A stretch of 41,809 nucleotides of DNA from Burkholderiales bacterium (GTDB lineage Bacteria > Pseudomonadota > Gammaproteobacteria > Burkholderiales > Usitatibacteraceae), in contig JANYGV010000067.1 in NCBI GenBank assembly GCA_025359285.1, positions 1 to 41,809 of the forward strand. Reading direction: 5' to 3'. Each line of letters starts with the position of its first letter. Positions within the stretch are counted from its first letter, which is position 1. The translations under genes were made by a program, and so were the position numbers. The notes under the pieces were generated by a model. It was not told the DNA's origin. It worked only from the letters and a program-made list of their open reading frames with translations, and ran no database searches. Below are positions 32,587 to 41,809 of this stretch, one piece after another.

Positions 32587-32766
32587 CTAACGGCCTTTTT
32601 TGGGCAACAACGGATCAAGTGTGACGATAAAAAAAGTTGCTATCGGCCCTAATAACAAAGAAATCAAAAACCAATTTAACCCGCTACGCTGCTTTGACTG
32701 AGCAAGCCCGGCGTTAATCAGCGCCAGCGTAAAACCCCCGATTACATACTCTACGCTTTGCGCCAT
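32587..32766 (-). CDS. Small membrane protein (59 aa) between eno and ftsB
   Basis: This ORF is too short for the track. It begins at ATG 32766 with GGAG nine bases upstream and ends with TAG at 32587. The product has two predicted membrane helices (YVIGGFTLALINAGLA and WFLISLLLGPIATFFIVTL) and a basic loop and tail (KQRSG, KKGR). It sits 31 bases after eno and 10 bases before ftsB on the same strand, so it is probably in the operon. Function unknown. Confidence 0.7.
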   Translation of the reverse strand: MAQSVEYVIGGFTLALINAGLAQSKQRSGLNWFLISLLLGPIATFFIVTLDPLLPKKGR

Positions 32767-32797
32767 TCAATCAATCTCCGCACATTAGAACGATTAA

Positions 32798-34084
<1,287 letters not shown>

Positions 34085-34211
34085 TCATTCGTTAAAAGTG
34101 GAGTTAGGTAACCATGTCAATTTTGCTGCCAATCGTAGGCCATTTAGCGAGGCAACCTGACGTTTTCCGGTTGTTTCATCACCAACCGAGCCACCTGAGC
34201 TACAAAATAAG

Positions 34212-35051
34212 TTACATCAATTTGTGTTCAGCGAAACCACGCTGCTTCACCAGTGCATCGATTTCTTTTAGCACATAAAGCAATTCTCGCATCATGCCGA
34301 GTGGCCAAGCGTTAGGGCCATCGGACATCGCTTTTTCCGGGTTCGGATGCGTTTCCATGAACACCCCTGAAACGCCGGTTGCGATGGCGGCACGCGCCAG
34401 CACGGGCACGAATTCGCGCTGTCCGCCGGAGGTTGAGCCCTGCCCGCCCGGCAGCTGTACCGAATGCGTCGCGTCGAAAACCACCGGGCAATGGGTATTG
34501 CGCATGATCGCGAGTGAGCGCATATCCGACACCAGATTGTTATAACCGAACGATGCACCACGTTCGCAAACCATGATGTTGTCGGTGCCGCTCGCCTCAC
34601 GCGCTTTATCAACAACGTTTTTCATATCGGTGGGCGCGAGAAATTGGCCTTTTTTGATATTGACCGGCCTGCCCGCGCGCGCCACGGCATGAATAAAATC
34701 GGTCTGGCGGCAAAGAAACGCGGGCGTCTGCAGCACATCCACGATGCTCGCCACGGTTGGCACTTCCTGCTCGGTGTGCACGTCCGTCAGGATCGGCAGG
34801 CCAAGTTGTTTTTTTACCTCCGACAAAATGCGCAGCCCTTCATCCATCCCCGGGCCGCGGAATGTTTTTCCGGAGCTACGGTTCGCTTTGTCGTAGCTCG
34901 ATTTGAAAATAAACGGAATCCCCAGCTCAGTCGTAATTTCTTTAAGCGTACCCGCGGTGTCAATTTGTAATTGCTCTGATTCAACCACGCATGGGCCTGC
35001 AATCAAAAAGAAAGGTTTGTCCAAACCAACGTCAAATCCGCACAGTTTCAT
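34212..35051 (-). CDS. kdsA: 3-deoxy-8-phosphooctulonate synthase (KDO8P synthase)
   Basis: A 279-residue TIM-barrel enzyme that condenses phosphoenolpyruvate and arabinose 5-phosphate to make KDO8P for lipopolysaccharide inner core. Visible blocks are [69 protein letters not shown] and [19 protein letters not shown]. It starts immediately after the pyrG stop (TAAATG), so translation is coupled. It indicates a Gram-negative outer membrane with KDO. Confidence 0.98.
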   Translation of the reverse strand: MKLCGFDVGLDKPFFLIAGPCVVESEQLQIDTAGTLKEITTELGIPFIFKSSYDKANRSSGKTFRGPGMDEGLRILSEVKKQLGLPILTDVHTEQEVPTVASIVDVLQTPAFLCRQTDFIHAVARAGRPVNIKKGQFLAPTDMKNVVDKAREASGTDNIMVCERGASFGYNNLVSDMRSLAIMRNTHCPVVFDATHSVQLPGGQGSTSGGQREFVPVLARAAIATGVSGVFMETHPNPEKAMSDGPNAWPLGMMRELLYVLKEIDALVKQRGFAEHKLM

Positions 35052-36779
<1,728 letters not shown>

Positions 36780-36904
36780 TTACCCCAAGTAAGAAATTGA
36801 AATTATAGCGCATCTATAAAGCCGATTCTATACGCTGCGCGCAAATTTGCGCGCTAATCCAGTACACTTTTAGTAGATTCTCATTTTTTAAAAGCCAGGC
36901 CGAC

Positions 36905-37981
36905 ATGAAGATTAAAGGGCGTTCTCGCACCAGTATTTGGGCCAATGAAAACCGTCGCACGGTGAGTATTATCGACCAGACACTACTACCGTTTTCAGTG
37001 GGCGAGCATGAACTCACCAGCGCCGCGCAGGTAGGCGAGGCGATTCGAGCGATGCGTGTGCGCGGCGCGCCGCTGATTGGCGTTACCGCGGCCTACGGGG
37101 TGGCGATGGCAATGCAGGTCGATTCAACCGACGGGTATCTGCAAGAAACGTGCGCCTCGCTGCGCACCACGCGGCCCACGGCGGTTAATCTCGCGTGGGC
37201 GCTGGATCGTATGGCGCGGCTGATTACACGCCTGCCCGAACCTGACCGCGCCGATGCCGCATGGGCCTGGGCCAACGCGATTGCCGCCGAGGATGTAGCA
37301 ACCAATGAAGCGATTGGCCGCAACGGGCTAAAGCTGATTGAAAATTTGCGCATTCAGCATGGCCGCACGATCAACATTCTCACCCACTGCAACGCGGGCT
37401 GGATCGCGGCAGTTGACTGGGGCACCGCGTTAGCGCCGGTCTATATGGCTCATGACGCGGGCATGGATGTCCATGTCTGGGTGGAAGAAACGCGGCCGCG
37501 CAATCAGGGCCTGTTGACCGCTTGGGAGCTGCGCGAACACGGCGTGCCGCACACCTTCATTGTTGACAATGCGGGTGGCTATTTTATGCAGAAAGGCGAT
37601 GTCGATATCGTGATTGTTGGCGCTGACCGCGTTTCCAGTAAGGGCGACGTAGCAAATAAAATCGGCACTTACCTTAAAGCACTCGCCGCGTGCGATAACG
37701 AGATTCCTTTTTACGCGGCGGTGCCCGCTTCCACCATTGACTGGCAGCTAAATGATGCCATGAAAGAAATCGATATTGAAGAACGCAGCGCGGACGAAAT
37801 TCGCATGCTGCGCGGGCAATCCGCCGAGGGACTCACGCGCGATTTTCGTCTGCTCGATGATGCGAGTGCGGTTGCCAATCCCGGCTTCGATGTAACGCCT
37901 GCGCGATTGGTGACAGGCATTATTACGGAAGCTGGCATCGCCGCACCTGATGCACTCGCCTCACTTTTCCACAAGAATTAA
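36905..37981 (+). CDS. mtnA: S-methyl-5-thioribose-1-phosphate isomerase
   Basis: A 358-residue isomerase of the eIF2B-related family. It converts 5-methylthioribose 1-phosphate to 5-methylthioribulose 1-phosphate, or the 5-deoxyribose analogue. Catalytic residues are C162 in LTHCNAGWIAAVDWGTALAP and D241 in VGADRVSSKGDVANKIGT. RGAPLIGVTAAYGVAMAM is the N-terminal substrate region. The class II aldolase gene follows after eight bases. None of the further methionine-salvage genes (mtnB, mtnC, mtnD and so on) is here. Confidence 0.96.
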   Translation: MKIKGRSRTSIWANENRRTVSIIDQTLLPFSVGEHELTSAAQVGEAIRAMRVRGAPLIGVTAAYGVAMAMQVDSTDGYLQETCASLRTTRPTAVNLAWALDRMARLITRLPEPDRADAAWAWANAIAAEDVATNEAIGRNGLKLIENLRIQHGRTINILTHCNAGWIAAVDWGTALAPVYMAHDAGMDVHVWVEETRPRNQGLLTAWELREHGVPHTFIVDNAGGYFMQKGDVDIVIVGADRVSSKGDVANKIGTYLKALAACDNEIPFYAAVPASTIDWQLNDAMKEIDIEERSADEIRMLRGQSAEGLTRDFRLLDDASAVANPGFDVTPARLVTGIITEAGIAAPDALASLFHKN

Positions 37982-37989
37982 ATTCGGCT

Positions 37990-38664
37990 ATGACCTTCTT
38001 CAGCATCAATCACACACCAAACGCAGAACTGCGTCGCTTAATAATTTACACCGCGCAAAAAATGAATGCGCTAGGGATTAATCAAGGCAAATCAGGCAAC
38101 GTCAGCGCCCGCACAGATGAAGGTTTTTTAATTACGCCGACCGGCATTGCCTACGACGAGGCCAAGCCGGAACAAATTGTGGCCACCGCGCTTGATGGCA
38201 GTTTCGCAGGGGAAGTGATGCCCTCCTCCGAGTGGCGTTTTCACGCCGATATTTATCGCGCCCGCGAGGACGTCGACGCCATCGTCCACACCCACTCCAC
38301 ATTTGCCACTACGCTCGCTTGCTTGGGAAAAAACATCCCCGCGTTTCATTACATGATCGCCGCAGCCGGTGGTCGTAATATTCGTTGCGCCCCCTATGCC
38401 ACCTTCGGCACGCAAGAATTATCTGATCATGCGGTGGCCGCGCTGGATGGTCGCAACGCCTGCCTGCTGGCGCAGCACGGCATGATTGCAGTTGGTGCAA
38501 CATTGGAAAAAGCGCTCGCACTCGCGGTGGAGGTGGAAAGTTTGGCGCGCATGTATTGGCAGGCGCTGCAGATTGGTGAGCCGCCGGTTTTGGATGATGT
38601 GGAGATGACGATTGTTTTGGAGAAATTTCGGACGTATGGGCAGCAGATTAAAGCCCAGCACTGA
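37990..38664 (+). CDS. Class II aldolase, FucA-like (probable Ald2-type DHAP-shunt aldolase)
   Basis: A 224-residue zinc aldolase of the class II aldolase/adducin family. The zinc ligands are H100, H102 (VHTHSTF) and H163 (AQHG), and the catalytic glutamate is E81 (PSSEWRFH). It resembles L-fuculose-1-phosphate aldolase across the whole length (NQGKSGNVSARTDEGFLITP, HYMIAAAGG, CAPYATFGTQELSDH). Next to mtnA, its likely role is cleaving 5-methylthioribulose 1-phosphate or 5-deoxyribulose 1-phosphate to DHAP plus an aldehyde (the DHAP shunt for MTA and 5'-deoxyadenosine). MtnB (dehydratase) is a related alternative, but the FucA-like motifs favour an aldolase. Confidence 0.85.
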   Translation: MTFFSINHTPNAELRRLIIYTAQKMNALGINQGKSGNVSARTDEGFLITPTGIAYDEAKPEQIVATALDGSFAGEVMPSSEWRFHADIYRAREDVDAIVHTHSTFATTLACLGKNIPAFHYMIAAAGGRNIRCAPYATFGTQELSDHAVAALDGRNACLLAQHGMIAVGATLEKALALAVEVESLARMYWQALQIGEPPVLDDVEMTIVLEKFRTYGQQIKAQH

Positions 38665-38747
38665 CGGAGGTTTTGGAGCATTTTTGGCTGGAGATGTCCG
38701 CCAATGCTTGTCACTCGTATGGATAACTAAAGCAAACGGGAGGCATT

Positions 38748-39107
38748 TTGAACATCTATCTCTTCGTATCCGGAATTCTTACCATCCTATTGTCAATTGC
38801 TCATTCGATAATCGGCGAGGTATTGATTCTGATCCCAATGCAAAAATCCGCAGGCATACCGGCGGTGCGCGCTCGCATACACACGACCACACGTACGCTG
38901 AGATTTACCTGGCATATCACCAGTGTGCTGGGCATTGGGATTGCGTTTCTGCTATTTCACTACGCGAAATTTGTCGCGCTTACGCCGGAACATATTTATG
39001 TTTTAACAGTGCTGTCCGCGACTTTTTTCGCAAGTTTTGTCGTGGCGGTCATCGGCTCAAGAGCAAGACATGCGTCGTGGGGGGAGTTCTTATCGTATCA
39101 ATATTGA
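38748..39107 (+). CDS. Small integral membrane protein, hypothetical
   Basis: A 119-residue protein with four predicted membrane helices (YLFVSGILTILLSIAHSIIG, TWHITSVLGIGIAFLLFHYA, IYVLTVLSATFFASFVVAVI and a shorter one). It starts at TTG 38748, supported by a GGGAGG ribosome binding site four bases upstream. I do not recognise a named family. It lies 83 bases after the aldolase and could be the last gene of that operon, but the space and weak match make this uncertain. Confidence 0.75.
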   Translation: MNIYLFVSGILTILLSIAHSIIGEVLILIPMQKSAGIPAVRARIHTTTRTLRFTWHITSVLGIGIAFLLFHYAKFVALTPEHIYVLTVLSATFFASFVVAVIGSRARHASWGEFLSYQY

Positions 39108-39534
39108 TTTGGCTAGGGGCGAATTAAGTCGAGCCTCAGCATTAAGTGTGTAGGCGCACTGAGCGAAGCGATTTGCGCCGTAGGAGCTCTTCGTAGTGGG
39201 TCGCAGTGATTGTTTCAAAAGGCCAGCGGTCGCCCGGCTCGGTGTTGAAATCAACAGGCTAATTACATCTGCGTTACTAAATCCCCTTACCCACAAACAT
39301 CCCCAATTATTTCCGCTCAAAACCACCCGCCCACATTAGACTTTCAAATTCACCACAACCACTATCCAAACACAATAAATACAAGCCCTCCATGCCCAAA
39401 AGGCATAAGCAATAGTCAGACAGCATTTGGTGATGGTGGGATACTTCAGGACTAATTGATGATGCAGGCGACACACTGTAGATTTCGCCGCAAAGCTGGA
39501 TGCAGGCGTCCGGCCACCCACGAGGAGAAATACC
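39108..39534. other. Upstream region of pckG
   Basis: About 430 bases with no convincing gene; the overlapping minus-strand ORFs (39307-39602) are shadows without good starts. It includes a short inverted repeat, GGCGCA/TGCGCC, near 39152. The last 15 bases hold the GAGGAGA ribosome binding site of pckG. Confidence 0.55.
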
Positions 39535-41376
39535 ATGAACGCACGCGCGAACGTCGGCCATGCCGTTGCCACCACCACCACGCCACCTACCCAGCATCGC
39601 AAACTACTCGCTTGGGTCGCTGAGGTGGCTGCGCTTACACAGCCTGATCGAATTTATTGGTGTAACGGCAGCGATGAGGAATATGACCAGCTATGTGCCG
39701 AGCTAGTAGCATCCGGCACCTTCACAAAATTGAACGAAACATTGCGCCCGAATTCCTATCTGGCGTGCTCGGACCCTAGCGATGTGGCGCGGGTAGAGGA
39801 TCGCACTTTCATTTGCTCTGAACGCGAAGAGGATGCGGGTCCGACCAATAATTGGACGGCTCCTGGCGAAATGCGCAAGACCTTGACAGGCCTGTTCGCG
39901 GGCGCAATGCGTGGACGAACCATGTACATCGTGCCCTTCAGCATGGGCCCACTCGGCTCGCACATCGCGCATATTGGCGTGGAGATTTCCGATTCAGCCT
40001 ATGTCGCGGTCAATATGAAATTGATGACCCGTATGGGCCGCAAAGTTCTTGACGTGCTGGGTGATGACGGCGTGTTCGTACCAGCGCTTCACTCCGTCGG
40101 CGCACCTTTGGAAACAATGGGAAAGGATGTGCCGTGGCCATGCAACAAAGACCACAAGTACATCGTGCATTTTCCTGAAACGCGCGAAATCTGGTCGTAT
40201 GGTTCGGGCTATGGTGGCAACGCGTTGCTAGGTAAAAAATGTTTTGCGTTGCGTATCGCGAGCGTGATGGGTAAGCAGCAGGGCTGGCTGGCCGAGCACA
40301 TGTTAATCCTAGGTGTAAAAACACCTGAAGGCAAAAAGCATTACATCACCGCCGCGTTCCCATCGGCCTGCGGCAAAACCAATTTCGCGATGCTGATTCC
40401 GCCTGCACCATTTAAGGAAGCGGGCTGGGAAGTGACTACCGTGGGCGACGATATCGCGTGGATTAAACCCGGCCCGGATGGGCGCCTGTATGCGATCAAC
40501 CCTGAAGCCGGGTTTTTTGGCGTGGCGCCGGGAACGTCCTACGAGACCAATCCGAATTGTATGGATTCGATGAAATCGAATACGATTTTTACTAACGTCG
40601 CACTGACGCCCGAAGGCGACGTGTGGTGGGAAGGCATGACAAAAACGCCGCCTGCCAATTTGGTCGATTGGCAGGGTCGCGATTGGACGCCCGATTGCGG
40701 CCGACTCGCCGCGCATGCTAACGCACGATTCACCGTTTCGGCCACGCAATGTCCATCGCTTGATGCGGAGTGGGATAACCCGAATGGCGTACCGATAGCC
40801 GCGATGATTTTTGGTGGACGCCGCTCCAGCACGGTGCCGCTCATCACTGAGGCCGCCAATTGGAATGAAGGCGTTTACATGGCCGCCACGCTGGGCTCCG
40901 AGACCACTGCCGCCATCACCGGACAAGTTGGTGTGGTGCGGCGCGACCCATTTGCGATGATCGCTTTTTGCGGCTACAACATGGCGGATTATTTTGGCCA
41001 TTGGGTGCAGATGGGGAATAGCTTGGGACCTAATTCGCCAAAAATTTATTGCGGCAACTGGTTCCGCAAAGATGAAAACGGCAAGTTTATCTGGCCCGGT
41101 TTTTCCGACAATATGCGCGTGCTTAAATGGATTATTGAGCGGATTGAAGGTAAGGCAAATGCGGAAAAAACAGCGCTGGGTTCGATCCCCAAATACAGCG
41201 ATCTCGACTGGAATGGCTCATCATTTCCCGAAGAAAAATTTGACGCCATCACCACCGTGAATCACCTCGAATGGGCGCAAGAGTTAACGCTGCACGATGA
41301 CTTGCTAACAAAACTCGCGCATCATTTACCGACGGAAATGACTGAACGGTACGCGGTATTGAAGGCTGCGATTTAA
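39535..41376 (+). CDS. pckG: Phosphoenolpyruvate carboxykinase (GTP)
   Basis: A 613-residue GTP-dependent PEPCK, converting oxaloacetate plus GTP to phosphoenolpyruvate in gluconeogenesis. The signature sites are the P-loop with the reactive cysteine in [18 protein letters not shown], the metal-binding [26 protein letters not shown], and [19 protein letters not shown] near the C-terminal side. ATG 39535 has a strong GAGGAGA site. Length and motifs are normal. Many proteobacteria carry the ATP-type PckA instead; the GTP form is the one here. Confidence 0.97.
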   Translation: MNARANVGHAVATTTTPPTQHRKLLAWVAEVAALTQPDRIYWCNGSDEEYDQLCAELVASGTFTKLNETLRPNSYLACSDPSDVARVEDRTFICSEREEDAGPTNNWTAPGEMRKTLTGLFAGAMRGRTMYIVPFSMGPLGSHIAHIGVEISDSAYVAVNMKLMTRMGRKVLDVLGDDGVFVPALHSVGAPLETMGKDVPWPCNKDHKYIVHFPETREIWSYGSGYGGNALLGKKCFALRIASVMGKQQGWLAEHMLILGVKTPEGKKHYITAAFPSACGKTNFAMLIPPAPFKEAGWEVTTVGDDIAWIKPGPDGRLYAINPEAGFFGVAPGTSYETNPNCMDSMKSNTIFTNVALTPEGDVWWEGMTKTPPANLVDWQGRDWTPDCGRLAAHANARFTVSATQCPSLDAEWDNPNGVPIAAMIFGGRRSSTVPLITEAANWNEGVYMAATLGSETTAAITGQVGVVRRDPFAMIAFCGYNMADYFGHWVQMGNSLGPNSPKIYCGNWFRKDENGKFIWPGFSDNMRVLKWIIERIEGKANAEKTALGSIPKYSDLDWNGSSFPEEKFDAITTVNHLEWAQELTLHDDLLTKLAHHLPTEMTERYAVLKAAI

Positions 41377-41624
41377 CTTAAATACTTTGGAAGACTAGAT
41401 TTGGCGGGGCTTTGCGAGGTTTTTTGCTTTGAATTGCCCGCCAGTGCTAGCCCGCTGGGTTAAAATCCTCAGAATTTAACCTAGACCGGAAGCTATTGTG
41501 AAGGTTGAGCTGGCTTCATTAAGCCCAAAATTGGTGATTAAATTGACGCTGATGTGAGGCCAACGAAAAAGCTATTTACCCAACCTACATGCTGAAGTGC
41601 TGCGGCTGCCTGGGTAGCGCAAAG
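41377..41624. other. Intergenic region between pckG and a partial ilvA-like gene
   Basis: No gene seen. A T-rich string TTTTTTG near 41420 follows GGCGGGGCTTTGCGAGG but does not form a convincing terminator hairpin. Confidence 0.5.
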
Positions 41625-41809
41625 CTACTCATCATTGCGATGCGCGCGCGCCTTAAACCCAACCGCGTCCAGCCTCAATACGATCTCATCCACATGCGCG
41701 GCGTTACGGGTTTTCAGCACAAACTCAACCTCGGCGCTCTGCACCGACAGATTGGTGAAGGTACGTTGATGGTGGACTTCTTCAATGTTGGCATTCGCAT
41801 CGGCAATCA
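41625..41809 (-). CDS. Threonine ammonia-lyase, C-terminal ACT domain (partial)
   Basis: A gene cut by the window edge: only the last 60 codons are present and end with TAG at 41625. The minus-strand translation reads IADANANIEEVHHQRTFTNL then VEFVLKTRNAAHVDEIVLRL, followed by a basic tail. This matches the C-terminal ACT-like regulatory domain of threonine ammonia-lyase (IlvA/TdcB-type) proteins. The catalytic part lies outside the window, so the exact subtype is not decided. Confidence 0.75.
   Translation of the reverse strand, partial: IADANANIEEVHHQRTFTNLSVQSAEVEFVLKTRNAAHVDEIVLRLDAVGFKARAHRNDE

Noticed and set aside
39307-39602. Minus-strand ORFs overlapping the pckG start
   Set aside because: They overlap the pckG start and ribosome binding site, and their composition (Trp, Cys, Gly-rich) is unlike a protein under selection.

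Overview
The window looks like chromosomal DNA of a betaproteobacterium, probably Burkholderiales-like; the genus cannot be fixed from the sequence alone. The evidence is gene order (SRP RNA-dnaX-ybaB-recR; pyrG-kdsA-eno-ftsB), an initiator tRNA of the usual bacterial form, and gene families common in that class. I see no phage, transposase, CRISPR array or rRNA. The left and right ends hold housekeeping genes. The middle holds accessory metabolism.

Left part (1-8.9 kb): an initiator tRNA-fMet, a DUF4126 membrane protein, then the recombination/replication cluster recR-ybaB-dnaX with the 4.5S SRP RNA upstream. Next is the most distinctive locus. An EgtB-like sulfoxide-synthase homologue matching selenoneine synthase SenA is divergent from a glycosyltransferase matching selenosugar synthase SenB, and a canonical ergothioneine EgtB follows. 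Together they predict synthesis of selenoneine and ergothioneine from hercynine, but neither the hercynine-forming EgtD nor a selenophosphate synthetase (SenC/SelD) is in the window. A phosphatidylserine synthase resembling the fungal Cho1 type follows.

Middle part (9-23.3 kb): mostly cell-envelope and secreted functions. These are a Tat-exported PhoD-like phosphatase, a SOUL-family lipoprotein with a duplicated motif, a GDSL lipoprotein esterase, a 3'-truncated AraC-type regulator running into the antisense of its neighbour, an FAH-family enzyme carrying an unexpected Tat/lipoprotein leader, an orphan 127-residue protein, a secreted cyclophilin, a TonB-dependent receptor, a TPR-GT41 (OGT-like) protein, a glutaredoxin-fold protein without any cysteine, an FAD-dependent dehydrogenase and a DUF427 protein.

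Right part (23.3-41.8 kb): a class IV aminotransferase, then genes pointing to lipid activation and storage (fadD, a phasin with a histone-H1-like tail, acyl-CoA-binding protein, a WS/DGAT acyltransferase coupled to an NAD(P)-binding protein). Then come marC-greB, a YjbR protein, the pyrG-kdsA-eno-(small membrane ORF)-ftsB string, mtnA with a FucA-type class II aldolase (probable MTA/5'-deoxyadenosine DHAP shunt), a small membrane protein, GTP-dependent PEP carboxykinase, and the 3' end of a threonine ammonia-lyase.

A recurring oddity is the number of short tandem arrays with 9-, 12- and 15-nt periods. Several lie in frame inside coding sequences (senA, egtB, the PhoD-like gene, the OGT-like gene) and others at gene boundaries (after fadD, before the phasin gene). 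Three genes are best explained by TTG starts placed just after strong GAGGAG-type ribosome binding sites.
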